64,000 nt of DNA from Kribbella jiaozuonensis (lineage in GTDB: Bacteria; Actinomycetota; Actinomycetes; Propionibacteriales; Kribbellaceae). Location: contig NZ_SZPZ01000001.1 in assembly GCF_005233875.1 (NCBI RefSeq), forward strand, positions 1,860,001-1,924,000, written 5' to 3'. Made by a program: the position numbers and the translations under genes. The notes under the pieces are model-generated. The model worked only from the letters and a program-made list of their open reading frames with translations. It did no database searches and was not told where the DNA came from. Positions 24,151 to 34,057 of this stretch are shown one piece after another (position 1 is the stretch's first letter; each line of letters starts with the position of its first letter).

Positions 24151-25006
24151 CGTAGTCGTCCAGGACGGTCTGCACGACCGGGAGGTCTGAGGTGATCAGC
24201 GCCTTCCACAGCGCCCAGCCGCGGGCTCGTGCCCACATTCCCGCGTCCTGGGCGACCGCCGACCGGAAGGCCTCGCGGGACGAGCCGGAGAAGAACGTGT
24301 AGGCGATCACCAGATCACAGGCCGGATCGCCGACGCCCGATGTACCGAAGTCGATGACGGCGGTGAGCCGGCCCTCCTGCACCAACAGGTTTCCGTAAGC
24401 GATGTCGCCGTGAAACCACACCGGCGGTCGATCCCACGTTGACGCCAGAGCGGCATCCCACACCTCACCCGCGAGGTCTGCGTCGATGCGATCCTTCAGT
24501 ACGGCGAGGGCCTCGACCGTCTCGTCGTGGTAGTGCTGCAGCGACGCACCGCGGTAGAAGCTGTGCTCGCCGGCGAGCGGTCCGCCGGTCGCATCGATGC
24601 CCTGCAGCGCGTGGATGAACTCCGCGATCGCCTCCGCGAAGGCAGGCAGATCGGTCACCGTGTCAGCCGACGCCGTCCGCCCGTCGATCCACCGCCGGAT
24701 CGCCCACGGATGCGGATACCCCTCACCCGGAGCACCCTTCGCAATCGCGGTCGGGATCTCCACAGGCAGGTACGGCGCGAGCACCGGCAACCACTGATGC
24801 TCCTTGTCGACGGCCGGCACGTACGCCGGACCCGTTGGCAGGCGCGCGGTCAGATCGGTGCCCAGCCGGTACGTCCGGTTGTCCCAGCCGTCGACCTTGA
24901 CCGGCGTCACCGGCAGGTCGGCCCATTGCGGGAACTGCTGCGCGATCAGTCGCCGTACCAGGTTCGCGTCGATGCCGGCCCGGCCGTCTTCGTGAATATC
25001 CGTCAC
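24134..25006 (-). CDS. Aminoglycoside/macrolide-phosphotransferase-family kinase
   Basis: A 290-residue APH-fold protein. The kinase features are WDNRTYRLGTDLTARLP (nucleotide loop), WFHGDIAYGNLL (the HGD catalytic loop with Asp and Asn) and VIDFGTSGVGDPACDL (the DFG-like metal loop). Hydrophobic helices follow as usual. GTG 25006 is the start of the conserved part. Family members phosphorylate antibiotics or small metabolites; many chromosomal copies do not give resistance, so I would not call it a resistance gene. It stands between a RibD-like gene and a MarR regulator, and belongs to neither obvious operon. Confidence 0.85.
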   Translation of the reverse strand: MTDIHEDGRAGIDANLVRRLIAQQFPQWADLPVTPVKVDGWDNRTYRLGTDLTARLPTGPAYVPAVDKEHQWLPVLAPYLPVEIPTAIAKGAPGEGYPHPWAIRRWIDGRTASADTVTDLPAFAEAIAEFIHALQGIDATGGPLAGEHSFYRGASLQHYHDETVEALAVLKDRIDADLAGEVWDAALASTWDRPPVWFHGDIAYGNLLVQEGRLTAVIDFGTSGVGDPACDLVIAYTFFSGSSREAFRSAVAQDAGMWARARGWALWKALITSDLPVVQTVLDDYVTQTR

Positions 25007-25046
25007 GGCGCAAGCGTCCCGAAACGCGCGAGCGGTCTCAAAGTCT

Positions 25047-25493
25047 TTAGCTCGGGGCTACAGCGTTGTCGATCGAGTCGGCGAGGAACCGCGAGATCAC
25101 CTCGAGTTCGTCGACGGTCCGGGTCGCCAGGACCTCCTGCATGCGCGCGCCCTGTTCGGCGTACAGCGGGACGAGTTTCTCCTGGATCGTCTCCAGCTTC
25201 GGCGTGACGACGACCTTGCGCCGGTCGCCCGGATCGGCCTGGCGGGTGACGAAGCCGTGCGACTCGAGCCGGTCGATGACGCCGGTGATCGTCCCGGACG
25301 TCAGACCGGTGTGTTCGGCGAGCTGGCGTGGCGTGAGCGGCCCGTACGTCTGCAGCAGCGTCATGAACTGCGAGTCGCTGGCGCCCAGGCCCACCTTCGC
25401 CGACACCGCGTGGTTGTACAGAACCGCGCCGGCGATGAAACGGATCATCCGCTCCTGGATCTGGCCGGCGAGCTCTTCACGAGTACTGGTCAT
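25047..25493 (-). CDS. MarR-family regulator (divergent from FAD monooxygenase)
   Basis: A 148-residue MarR winged-helix protein: GASDSQFMTLLQTYGPLTPR, LAEHTGLTSGTITGVIDRLE, SHGFVTRQADPGDRRKVVV, with flanking dimer helices. ATG 25493 follows GAGGCGG; an in-frame start further upstream would run into the operator. It is transcribed away from the FAD-dependent monooxygenase gene at 25577, the typical layout for a MarR repressor controlling a flavoprotein by sensing its phenolic or polyketide-like substrate. The inverted repeat at 25550-25562 is the probable binding site. Confidence 0.88.
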   Translation of the reverse strand: MTSTREELAGQIQERMIRFIAGAVLYNHAVSAKVGLGASDSQFMTLLQTYGPLTPRQLAEHTGLTSGTITGVIDRLESHGFVTRQADPGDRRKVVVTPKLETIQEKLVPLYAEQGARMQEVLATRTVDELEVISRFLADSIDNAVAPS

Positions 25494-25533
25494 GGTCCGC
25501 CTCAGCATAGGGCTTGCATTTCTCTCGGATCTC

Positions 25534-25562
25534 CAAGATACTCGAATCATCAAGATACTTGA
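25534..25562. promoter_or_regulatory. MarR operator region
   Basis: CAAGATACT occurs twice in direct orientation (25534-25542 and 25551-25559, 17 bp apart). The second copy lies in the near-palindrome TCAAGATACTTGA (25550-25562; TCAAG-N3-CTTGA). It sits between the divergent MarR and monooxygenase genes, 14 bases before ATG 25577. Confidence 0.55.
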
Positions 25563-25576
25563 AGGGACGAGAGAAA

Positions 25577-26926
25577 ATGAAGATATTGGTGATCGGCGGC
25601 GGGACCGGCGGCCTGGCTCTGGCGCACGGCCTGAAGCGGGCCGGGATCGGCGTGACCGTGTTCGAGCGGGACGCGCTCCGGACCGACGGCCTGCACGGGT
25701 ACCGGGTCGGGATCGACCCGGACGGCAGTCGCGCGCTGCATGCGCTGCTGCCGAAGGAGCTGTACGACACGTTCGTGGCCACGAAGGCGCGCGATCCGAA
25801 GTACTTCAACATGCTCACCGAGGACCTCAAGGAGGTCCTGTCGATGGAGATCCCGGCGTCGACCGACCCGGTCGAGAGCGAGAAGTCGATCAGCCGGATG
25901 ACGCTGCGCCAGGTGCTGCTGACCGGGCTGGACGACGTCGTCGAGTTCGGCAAGGAGTTCACCCGGTTCGAGCAGCACGGCGACCAGGTCACGGCGTACT
26001 TCGCCGACGGTACGAGCGCTACCGGCGACCTGCTCGTTGCCGCTGACGGTTCAGGATCGCGAGTACGACGTCAGTACCTGCCGCAGGCGAAGACCGAGGA
26101 GACCGGGATCGTCGCGATCGCGGGCAAGCTGCCGATCACCGCGGAGAGCGCCAAACTGGTGTCGCCGAAGGTCTTCGAGGGCATCTCGATCGTCACCGCG
26201 CCGCGCGGCTTCGCCTGCATCCTGCACGTGATGGAGTTCCATTGGGACCGCGACGGTCACGTGAAGAGCGGGATCGGCGGCAACACCGAGGAGCTCATCC
26301 GACAGTGGCCGGGACTGCAGTTCGACAACACCCGCGACTACATCAACTGGGGCCTGTCCGCGACCAAGGACAAGCTGCCGGCGAACATCATGAAGCTGAG
26401 CGGCGAGGAGCTCGTCAAGGTTGCCCTGGATGTCACCCCGGGCTGGCACCCGAACCTGCGGCGGCTGTTCGAGCTGACCGATCCGGGCACGTGCTTCCCG
26501 GTGAACATCTGGACCTCGGTCCCGCTCCAGCCGTGGAAGACCACGAACGTGACGCTGCTGGGTGATGCGATTCACACCATGACGCCGGGCCGCGGCGTCG
26601 GTGCGAACACCGCGCTCCGCGATGCCGTGAACCTCTGTCGCGCGCTGATCGACGTACGCGATGGTCGGCGCGAGCTGATCCCGGCCGTCAACGAGTACGA
26701 GGCCAAGATGATCGAGTACGGCTTCGATGCGGTGATCAAGTCGCGGGCGCAGATGACATCGTCCGACCCGGTGCACAAGCCCGTGATCGGCCGGGTCGCG
26801 CTGGCCGGCATGCGTACGGCGATGCGTACCGTCAACCACCTGCCGCCGGTCAAGCGCCGGATGCGCGACTCGATGCTCGCGTACCGCGGCGCCGACCGGG
26901 ACGAGCTCTCCCTGGAGATCGGCTAG
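25577..26926 (+). CDS. FAD-dependent monooxygenase
   Basis: A 449-residue class A flavoprotein monooxygenase. The dinucleotide motif is ILVIGGGTGGLALAHGL (GxGxxG) with E/R ending at VTVFERD; DLLVAADGSGSRVR is the conserved DG motif and VTLLGDAIHTMTPGRGVGAN the GD motif for FAD ribityl binding. Such enzymes hydroxylate aromatic compounds, polyketides or tetracycline-like molecules with NAD(P)H and O2 in the cytoplasm. ATG 25577 is preceded by a weak GAGAG site. Divergent control by MarR supports induction by its substrate. The end overlaps the next MarR gene by four bases. No biosynthetic cluster is adjacent, so detoxification is as likely as biosynthesis. Confidence 0.9.
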   Translation: MKILVIGGGTGGLALAHGLKRAGIGVTVFERDALRTDGLHGYRVGIDPDGSRALHALLPKELYDTFVATKARDPKYFNMLTEDLKEVLSMEIPASTDPVESEKSISRMTLRQVLLTGLDDVVEFGKEFTRFEQHGDQVTAYFADGTSATGDLLVAADGSGSRVRRQYLPQAKTEETGIVAIAGKLPITAESAKLVSPKVFEGISIVTAPRGFACILHVMEFHWDRDGHVKSGIGGNTEELIRQWPGLQFDNTRDYINWGLSATKDKLPANIMKLSGEELVKVALDVTPGWHPNLRRLFELTDPGTCFPVNIWTSVPLQPWKTTNVTLLGDAIHTMTPGRGVGANTALRDAVNLCRALIDVRDGRRELIPAVNEYEAKMIEYGFDAVIKSRAQMTSSDPVHKPVIGRVALAGMRTAMRTVNHLPPVKRRMRDSMLAYRGADRDELSLEIG

Positions 26927-27390
26927 CGCTGGCCGATGTGCTCCGAGACGGCGTCGAACACCCGGCCGACCGCGGCGAAGTCCTCGGGGCTGGCGAGGTC
27001 GACCAGGTTCTCCCGGACTCCCTCGACGTGGTACGGCGCGGCCTGCTCCAGCAGCGAGAATCCGGCCTCGGTCAGCTCGGCCCAGACACCGCGCTTGTCG
27101 CTGGTGCACGACGTACGGCGGACCAGGTCGGCTGCCTCGAGGCGGCCGACCGTGTGGGTCAGGCGCGACCGGCTCTGGTGCAGCCGGTCGGCCAGATCAG
27201 CCATCCGGAGCCGCCGGTCGGGGGACTCCGACAGCCGGACCAGGATCTCGTAGTCGTTGATGCCGAGACCGAATCGGCGCAGGTCGTCGTCCAGCTTGGC
27301 CATCAGGCGTGCGGTGCCCAGCAGGTACGCACGCCACGCCACCTGCTGCTCGGGGCTGAGCCACCGAGTCCCAGTCTCCATCGTCGTCAC
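26923..27390 (-). CDS. MarR-family regulator (divergent from YceI)
   Basis: A 155-residue MarR protein: LGINDYEILVRLSESPDRRL, LADRLHQSRSRLTHTVGRLE, DLVRRTSCTSDKRGVWAEL. A cysteine in the wing (TSCTSD) could be redox-sensitive, though that is speculation. The start is uncertain: GTG 27390 or ATG 27381; neither has a strong RBS. It is divergent from the yceI-like gene, and the 134-bp gap holds two similar 14-base sites. This MarR-YceI pairing is frequent in actinobacteria. Confidence 0.87.
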   Translation of the reverse strand: MTTMETGTRWLSPEQQVAWRAYLLGTARLMAKLDDDLRRFGLGINDYEILVRLSESPDRRLRMADLADRLHQSRSRLTHTVGRLEAADLVRRTSCTSDKRGVWAELTEAGFSLLEQAAPYHVEGVRENLVDLASPEDFAAVGRVFDAVSEHIGQR

Positions 27391-27413
27391 GGGAACAGTG
27401 TACCGGGAATGTA

Positions 27414-27468
27414 GTTGACTTTTAAACCGTTACTGCCTACTGTCGTAGTCATCGGTTGAAGTTTTAAC
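27414..27468. promoter_or_regulatory. Paired operator-like sites between MarR and YceI genes
   Basis: GTTGACTTTTAAAC (27414-27427) and GTTGAAGTTTTAAC (27455-27468) match at 11 of 14 bases and each begins GTT and ends AAC. Their starts are 41 bp apart, about four helical turns, so one could serve each divergent promoter. Confidence 0.5.
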
Positions 27469-27524
27469 TATAGACCCGGCTGCGTCGCCCCCGACCAGTA
27501 CGTACACCTTCCCGAGAGGACCCC

Positions 27525-28094
27525 ATGAGCGACACCACCACCGGCACCCTGACCAGCACCATCCCCGGCCTGGTCGCCGGTACGTACGCCCTCGACACCG
27601 CGCACACCGAGATCGGCTTCACCGTCCGGCACCTGATGACCAAGGTCCGTGGCACCTTCCAGGAGTTCAGTGGCGAGATCACCGTCAAGGACACCATCGA
27701 GGAGTCCGGTGCGAACGTCTCCATCGAGCTCGGTTCCGTGCACACCCGGAACGAGCAGCGCGACGGGCACCTGAAGTCCGGCGACTTCTTCGACGCCGAG
27801 AACAGCCCGAAGATGACCTTCGTCAGCACCGCGATCAAGCCCGAGGGTGACGACTACATCCTCGCCGGCGAGCTGACCATCAAGAACGTCACCAAGCCGG
27901 TCGAGCTCGGCGTCGAGTTCCTCGGCGTCGACCAGAACGCCTACGGCCAGACCATCATCGGCTTCGAGGCCTCCACCTCGATCAGCCGCAAGGAGTGGGG
28001 CATCGACTTCAACGTCCCGCTCGAGGGTGGCAAGCTGCTGATCGGCGACAAGGTGGACATCCACCTCGACGTCCAGGCTGCTCTGCAGGCCTGA
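27525..28094 (+). CDS. YceI-family lipid-binding protein
   Basis: A 189-residue lipocalin-like protein: GTYALDTAHTEIGFTVRHLM, GTFQEFSGEITV, SIELGSVHTRNEQRDGHLKS, DFFDAENSPKMTFVST, GELTIKNVTKPVELGVEFLG and SRKEWGIDFN are the full set of YceI motifs. There is no signal peptide, so it is cytoplasmic, unlike the periplasmic E. coli form. The family binds polyisoprenoid-type lipids; in actinobacteria it is often under a divergent MarR. ATG 27525 follows GAGAGGACCCC, with AGAGG as RBS. A strong terminator closes the gene. Confidence 0.92.
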   Translation: MSDTTTGTLTSTIPGLVAGTYALDTAHTEIGFTVRHLMTKVRGTFQEFSGEITVKDTIEESGANVSIELGSVHTRNEQRDGHLKSGDFFDAENSPKMTFVSTAIKPEGDDYILAGELTIKNVTKPVELGVEFLGVDQNAYGQTIIGFEASTSISRKEWGIDFNVPLEGGKLLIGDKVDIHLDVQAALQA

Positions 28095-28107
28095 CGCACC
28101 ACGATTC

Positions 28108-28137
28108 AAGCCCCGCATCCAGGTGGATGCGGGGCTT
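28108..28137. terminator. Bidirectional terminator between YceI and TetR genes
   Basis: A 14-bp perfect inverted repeat (28108-28121 with 28124-28137, AAGCCCCGCATCCA). It lies between two convergent genes and begins 13 bases after the YceI stop and three bases past the TetR stop. Confidence 0.8.
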
Positions 28138-28139
28138 CG

Positions 28140-28739
28140 TCATGCCTGGACCATCCGGTGGGCGAGGTCCGCGTACAGCTTGCCGAGCGCCTCGGGGTCA
28201 CCGCGGTGCGGCGTGTACCAGCGGGCCACGTCGATGGAGAGCGACAGTACGGCGAGGGTCGTGCCGGGCAGGTCGGTGACGGCGAAGTCCCCGGCCGCCA
28301 TGCCGTCGGTGAGGACCTGTTCGATCTGCAGGGAAATGGCCCGGCGGATCGTCGCGACCTCGGCCAGGTGCTCGGGGGAGAGGGCGGCGAGCTCGTACTG
28401 CACCACGCGGGCGATGGTGTGGTGCTGGGCGTGCCACGCCGTGAACGCGGAGACGAGCGAGCGGAGACGATCCGCTGGTGTGTCGCCAGCGTCGGCGGAG
28501 CGGAGTACCTCGAGGGCCGCGTTGTGGCCGTAGAGGCTGATCTCGAAGAGCAGGCGTTCCTTGGACGGGTAGTGCACGTAGAGCGCGGCCGGGCTCATCC
28601 CGGCGCGGGACGCGATGTCGCGGGTCGTCGTGGCCTGGTAGCCGCGCTCGGCGAAGGCGTCGACGGCGCCGGTCAGCAGCCGGCGCGCGGCGGCCGGCTG
28701 GACATGCTCCCAGACCAGGGGACTCGTGACTGCGGACAC
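28140..28739 (-). CDS. TetR-family regulator of the acyl-CoA operon
   Basis: A 199-residue TetR protein. The DNA-binding part is RRLLTGAVDAFAERGYQATT, TRDIASRAGMSPAALYVHYP and SKERLLFEISLYG. A helical ligand domain follows (WHAQHHTIARVVQYELAALS). I chose GTG 28739; the frame is open further upstream but would cross the operator. It is divergent from an acyl-CoA dehydrogenase-thiolase-SDR operon, the classic setting for TetR repressors released by acyl-CoA. The palindrome at 28767-28784 is the likely operator for both. Confidence 0.87.
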   Translation of the reverse strand: MSAVTSPLVWEHVQPAAARRLLTGAVDAFAERGYQATTTRDIASRAGMSPAALYVHYPSKERLLFEISLYGHNAALEVLRSADAGDTPADRLRSLVSAFTAWHAQHHTIARVVQYELAALSPEHLAEVATIRRAISLQIEQVLTDGMAAGDFAVTDLPGTTLAVLSLSIDVARWYTPHRGDPEALGKLYADLAHRMVQA

Positions 28740-28766
28740 GTTGACACCTTGCACCAAACGCGTGAA

Positions 28767-28784
28767 GCTAAGCAAGCGCTTAGC
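28767..28784. promoter_or_regulatory. TetR-type palindrome GCTAAGC-N4-GCTTAGC
   Basis: Perfect 7-bp arms (28767-28773 and 28778-28784) around AAGC, midway between the divergent TetR and acyl-CoA dehydrogenase starts. Similar CTAAGC...GCTTAG sites are common for TetR proteins that control lipid catabolism in actinobacteria. Confidence 0.7.
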
Positions 28785-28812
28785 CACTGATCTCAGATTT
28801 CGGGGAGGCCGC

Positions 28813-29958
28813 ATGGATCGCGTCATCTTCAACGAGGACCACCACGCATTCCGGGCCAGTGCGAAGGAGTACTGCGACCGCTCGCTGGTGCCGCGGATGG
28901 AGCAGTTCCTCGAAGAGAAGACGATCGATCGCGCCGCCTGGCTGGAGGCCGGCAAGCAGGGCTTCCTCGGGCTGGACGTGCCCGAGGAGTACGGCGGTTC
29001 GAGCGTCGGCGACTACCGCTTCAACCAGGTCTTCGCCGAGGAGGTCTCGAAGGTCTCCGCGTCGCTGTCGAGCTGCTTCGGCATCCACTACGACTGTGCC
29101 GCGCCGTACTTCGTCGACCTCGGCACCGAGGAGCAGAAGCAGCGCTGGCTGCCCAAGTTCTGCTCCGGTGAGTACGTCGCCGCGATCGGCATGACCGAGC
29201 CGTCGGGCGGCTCCGACCTCGCCGCGCTGAAGACGACCGCGAAGAAGGCCGACGGCGGCTGGGTGCTGAATGGCTCGAAGACCTTCATCACGAACGGCGA
29301 CATGGCCGACCTCGTGATCGTCGCGGCCCGCACCAACCCGGAGAAGGGCGCGAAGGGCATCACGCTGTTTGTGGTCGAAGAAGGTATGGAGGGCTTCGCC
29401 CGCGGCCGTAAGCTCGACAAGGTCGGCCAGACCGAGTCGGGTACGTCGGAACTGTTCTTCGAGGACCTGTTCATCAGCGACGACAACGTACTCGGCGAAC
29501 TCGACCGCGGCTTCATCCACATGATGGAGCGGCTGGCCCAGGAGCGGATCGGCGCCGCGGTGTCGAACATCGCGCACGCGACCCAGATCCTCGACGAGAC
29601 GATCGAGTACGTGAAGCAGCGCAAGGCTTTCGGCCAGTCCGTCGGCTCGTTCCAGTACAACAAGTTCCTGATCGCCGAGCTGGTCACCAAGGTCGAGGTC
29701 ACCCAGGCGTACGTCGACAACGGCGTGGTCGCGCACGACGAGGACCGGCTGACCGCGGTGGACGCCGCGAAGACCAAATGGTGGAGCGCCCACGTGCAGA
29801 ACGAGGTACTGGATGCGTGCGTCCAGCTGCACGGCGGCTACGGGTACATGAACGAGTACCGGGTGGCCCGCGCCTGGCGCGACGCCCGGGTGACGAAGAT
29901 CTGGGCCGGCTCGAACGAGATCATGAAGGAACTCATCGGCCGCGATCTGGGCCTCTGA
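28813..29958 (+). CDS. Acyl-CoA dehydrogenase, long-chain (LCAD)-like
   Basis: A 381-residue flavoenzyme catalysing alpha,beta-dehydrogenation of acyl-CoA to enoyl-CoA. Features are AAIGMTEPSGGSDL (FAD/substrate site), TFITNGDMADLVIV, YVKQRKAFGQSVGSFQ, VQLHGGYGYMNEYRV and IWAGSNEIMKELIGR. The usual catalytic Glu of the YEGT motif is Ala here; instead, E244 in LAQERIG lies at the position used as the base in LCAD and isovaleryl-CoA dehydrogenase, so it should be active. ATG 28813 follows GGGGAGG. It is the first gene of an operon with thiolase and SDR. Confidence 0.93.
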   Translation: MDRVIFNEDHHAFRASAKEYCDRSLVPRMEQFLEEKTIDRAAWLEAGKQGFLGLDVPEEYGGSSVGDYRFNQVFAEEVSKVSASLSSCFGIHYDCAAPYFVDLGTEEQKQRWLPKFCSGEYVAAIGMTEPSGGSDLAALKTTAKKADGGWVLNGSKTFITNGDMADLVIVAARTNPEKGAKGITLFVVEEGMEGFARGRKLDKVGQTESGTSELFFEDLFISDDNVLGELDRGFIHMMERLAQERIGAAVSNIAHATQILDETIEYVKQRKAFGQSVGSFQYNKFLIAELVTKVEVTQAYVDNGVVAHDEDRLTAVDAAKTKWWSAHVQNEVLDACVQLHGGYGYMNEYRVARAWRDARVTKIWAGSNEIMKELIGRDLGL

Positions 29959-29971
29959 AAGGGATTGAGAG

Positions 29972-31191
<1,220 letters not shown>

Positions 31192-31192
<1 letters not shown>

Positions 31193-31944
31193 TGACGCTG
31201 GAGAACCGTACGGCGATCGTCACCGGAGCCTCTCGTGGGATCGGGCTGGCGGTCGCGCAGCGGCTGGTGGCCGACGGCGCGCGGGTAGTCATCACCGGCC
31301 GCACCCAGGAGACGCTCGACGAGGCCGTGAAGTTGCTCGGCGGTCGTCAGCACGCACTGGCGATCGCGGGCAACGCGGCCGATCCCGCACATCGCGGCGC
31401 GGTGGTTGCCGCGGCGGTGGCGACGTACGGGTCGGTGGATCTGCTGGTGAACAACGCCGGCATCAATCCGATCTACGGGAAGCTGCTCGACGTCGATCAG
31501 GGCGTCGCGGCCAAGATGGTCGACACCAATGTGCTGGCCGCGATCTCGTGGGTGAAGGCCTGCCGGGACGCGTGGATGCGCGCCCACGGCGGGGCCGTGG
31601 TCAACCTGTCCTCGGTGGCCGGTCTAGGCCCGTCGCCGGGCATCGGGTGGTACGGCGCGACCAAGGCGATGCTGTCCCGGATCACCCAGGAGCTGGCCGT
31701 CGAGCTGGCTCCGGAGATCCGGGTCAACGCCGTGGCTCCGGCGGTGGTCAAGACCAAGTTCGCCGGAGCGCTCTACGAAGGGCGTGAGGAGAAGGTCGCG
31801 TCGACGTACCCGCTGGGCCGGCTGGGCCAGCCGGAGGACGTCGCCTCGCTGGTGTGGTTCCTGCTGTCCGACGAGGCGTCGTGGATCACCGGCCAGACCA
31901 TCACGATCGATGGCGGCCTGACGCTGAACGGCGGGATCGCCTAG
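31192..31944 (+). CDS. Short-chain dehydrogenase/reductase
   Basis: A 250-residue classical [22 protein letters not shown] (TGxxxGxG cofactor site), LLVNNAGIN (NNAG), a Ser in [18 protein letters not shown] (YxxxK) and a C-terminal [10 protein letters not shown]. The start ATG 31192 overlaps the thiolase stop by one base (TGATG). In this operon the likely role is 3-hydroxyacyl-CoA dehydrogenation or reduction of a related ketone. Three-gene operon under the TetR protein. Confidence 0.92.
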
Positions 31945-32510
31945 GGCTGACGACCCTGCCAGCCGGCCAGCTGGTCGTACGGCGAGGCGTCGTCAGCCAC
32001 TGGTACGACGGGACCGAACGGCACATGCCCGCCACGCACATCGGCCGGGACGAACTGGCGGACCATCGGCAGCACGTGCGCCGCAATGTCCTGGTCGAGC
32101 TGGTCGACCCGACCGGTTGCCTTCGCCAGATCCCATGCGTGCGTGGCGAGTTCGCCCGTGTAGGCGGCGATGGCAGCCGCACCGGGCAACGTCCCCCACG
32201 GCAGCGTGCAGACCCGTCCCAGTACGGCGTTGTCCGCCAGAGTCTCGTCGAGCGACACCCGGCGTTCCTTCCAAGCGGCCGGTACGTCGTCGACGCCGGT
32301 CGTGACGACAGGGATCGTCAGCGGATCGCCGCCACGCAGGGCGAGGTCGATCCGCGCGCTGACGGTCAGCAGGTGCCCGAGCAGCGTCCGGACGTCGTAC
32401 TCGTCGCAAGGCGTCGGCAGGTCGAGGGCGTCAGGCCCGGTGGTGTCGACGAGCTGCTGTGTCTGGTCGAGGGCTCGGACGAAGAGTGGACGAGGATCGT
32501 TGTTGTTCAT
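31941..32510 (-). CDS. TIGR03086-type (DinB/mycothiol-dependent) protein
   Basis: A 189-residue four-helix-bundle protein: [53 protein letters not shown] and a C-terminal [13 protein letters not shown]. These mark the TIGR03086 family, part of the DinB/MDMPI superfamily whose members bind metal and can use mycothiol as cofactor. ATG 32510 is the conserved start. The 3' end overlaps the SDR stop by four bases on the other strand. It is divergent from a WYL-domain regulator. Substrate unknown. Confidence 0.75.
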   Translation of the reverse strand: MNNNDPRPLFVRALDQTQQLVDTTGPDALDLPTPCDEYDVRTLLGHLLTVSARIDLALRGGDPLTIPVVTTGVDDVPAAWKERRVSLDETLADNAVLGRVCTLPWGTLPGAAAIAAYTGELATHAWDLAKATGRVDQLDQDIAAHVLPMVRQFVPADVRGGHVPFGPVVPVADDASPYDQLAGWQGRQP

Positions 32511-32552
32511 GGCAAACAGCTTCGCGGGGTATATAAGACATCTTCTGTCGCA

Positions 32553-32565
32553 TATTCTGAATTCG
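32553..32565 (+). promoter_or_regulatory. -10 element of a probable leaderless transcript (WYL regulator)
   Basis: TATTCT at 32553-32558 lies six bases before GTG 32565, with no RBS between. The divergent gene starts 54 bases away. Confidence 0.45.
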
Positions 32566-33536
32566 TGCGAGCAGATCGGTTGTTGCAGATCATCCTGTTG
32601 CTGCAGCGGCATGAGCGGCTGAGTGCGCGCGACCTGGCCGAGCGGCTGGAGGTGTCGGCGCGCACGGTCATGCGCGACATGGAGGCGTTGTCCGCGGCCG
32701 GCGTACCCGTCTACAGCGAGCGTGGGCGCAACGGTGGATGTGTGCTGCTGCCTGGGTACCGGGCCGACGTCAGTGAGCTGACACCTCGGGAGGCGCAGGC
32801 GCTGTTTGCCTGGTCAGGTCGGGCTGCTCTGTCGGAGGAGCTCGGGTTGCAAGACGCACTGCACTCGGCGATGGGGAAGCTGTCCGCGACGTTGCCTGCG
32901 GAGCTGCAAGGGGACGCGGACGCGTTGTCCGGTGCGATCGTGGTCGACCGCCGACGGTGGTTCGCGGACGCCGAGGACACCGGTGCATTGCCCGTACTGC
33001 GACAAGCCGTGGTCAAGCGCCGACGGGTCCGCCTGCGCTACGCATCGGCCAGTGAGGGCGTGCAACGCCGTACGGTCGATCCGTGGGGGCTCGTCGAACA
33101 GGCGGGCCGCTGGTACCTCGTGGCGGCGCATCGCGGGGCGGCGCGGATGTACCGGGTGTCGCGCGTGGAGCAGGCGGACATCCTCGAGGAGTTGGCGGAT
33201 CGGCCGGACGGTCTCGACGTACGTGCCGAGTGGGAGCGGCTGCGGTCGGGACTGGAACGGCAGACGCCCGTCGGGGTGGACGTGCTGGTCCGCGTGCGGC
33301 CGGAGCGGGTCGAGATGATCCGGCGCATCGCCAGTCCGATGCTTGCGAAGGGCGAAGTGGCGCGGGACGTGCCGACGGATGACGAGTGGCCGCACCTGCG
33401 GATGCACTTCCGGGTGCAGGAGGCGGCGTGTGGCGTGCTGCTCGGATTCGCCGGCGATCTGGAGGTGCTGGAGCCGGCGGACCTGCGGGCGCGGATGTTG
33501 GAGCTCGCTGAGGCGGCGGTCGCGACCTACCGCTGA
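32565..33536 (+). CDS. WYL-domain HTH transcriptional regulator (YafY type)
   Basis: A 323-residue regulator. The N-terminus is a DeoR-like winged helix (RLLQIILLLQRHERLSARDL, LEVSARTVMRDMEALSAAGV), and the middle holds the WYL core (RVRLRYASASEGVQRRTVDP, GLVEQAGRWYLVAAHRGAAR). The C-terminal WCX part is VDVLVRVRPERVEMIRRI. WYL domains sense small ligands or nucleic acids. GTG 32565 seems leaderless. It is divergent from the TIGR03086 gene, which is a likely target. The last ten bases overlap the convergent next gene. Confidence 0.88.
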   Translation: MRADRLLQIILLLQRHERLSARDLAERLEVSARTVMRDMEALSAAGVPVYSERGRNGGCVLLPGYRADVSELTPREAQALFAWSGRAALSEELGLQDALHSAMGKLSATLPAELQGDADALSGAIVVDRRRWFADAEDTGALPVLRQAVVKRRRVRLRYASASEGVQRRTVDPWGLVEQAGRWYLVAAHRGAARMYRVSRVEQADILEELADRPDGLDVRAEWERLRSGLERQTPVGVDVLVRVRPERVEMIRRIASPMLAKGEVARDVPTDDEWPHLRMHFRVQEAACGVLLGFAGDLEVLEPADLRARMLELAEAAVATYR

Positions 33537-34057
33537 CGGGTTGCGACGAAGGTCTGCCGGAGGATGATGTTGCCGTCGGCATCTTCATCCTCGTTGCGCC
33601 AGTGGAAGCCGGTCTCGGTGATGCCGGTGAACTCCCACCGGGTCTTCGCGCTCTGCGACTCGAGCGTGATGGTGTCCGCGGTCGCGCGTGCGATGAACGG
33701 CATCACGAACGCCGCCTTCGGGCCCATCCAGGTCGAGCGGAACGCCTGCAGTTCGGGATCGTAGATGCGCATCGACAGGCCCCACTCGCCGTCGCCGTCA
33801 CTGGCGCGGGCTGCGCGGCTCGGCGTGATCCAGATGTCCGCGACCGCACGCCCGTCGAGCACCCAGGAGAAGTGCCATTCACCCTTTGTCTGCCGGGTGA
33901 TTGCGCCGGTCTCGTCGTACCAGGTGACGTCGAGATCCCAGCTGCCGATCAGCTGGGCGAACGGCTCGAAGGCTGCGGCGTACTCCGGCCGAGGTCCGTC
34001 GGAGACCATCAGTTCGGCGAAGGTCCGGGCCGCCGAGGCGCCGTCGGTAATCTGCAT
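33527..34057 (-). CDS. Lipocalin-like (DUF1579-type) protein of unknown function
   Basis: A 176-residue soluble protein. FAQLIGSWDLDVTWYDETGA, KGEWHFSWVLDGRAVADIWI, LSMRIYDPELQAFRSTWMGP and FHWRNEDEDADGN give a pattern of alternating strands as in THAP4/DUF1579-type barrels. I cannot name the family with certainty. ATG 34057 has no visible RBS. No signal peptide. The 3' end overlaps the WYL gene. The 248-bp region upstream (34058-34305), shared with the following GNAT gene, holds no further gene that I can see. Confidence 0.55.
   Translation of the reverse strand: MQITDGASAARTFAELMVSDGPRPEYAAAFEPFAQLIGSWDLDVTWYDETGAITRQTKGEWHFSWVLDGRAVADIWITPSRAARASDGDGEWGLSMRIYDPELQAFRSTWMGPKAAFVMPFIARATADTITLESQSAKTRWEFTGITETGFHWRNEDEDADGNIILRQTFVATRQR

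Noticed and set aside
24134..25006. Calling the phosphotransferase an antibiotic-resistance gene
   Set aside because: Family motifs alone do not show the substrate, and no mobile or resistance context exists.
32537..32549. GACA-N5-TGTC as operator of the WYL regulator
   Set aside because: Four-base arms are expected by chance in this region.
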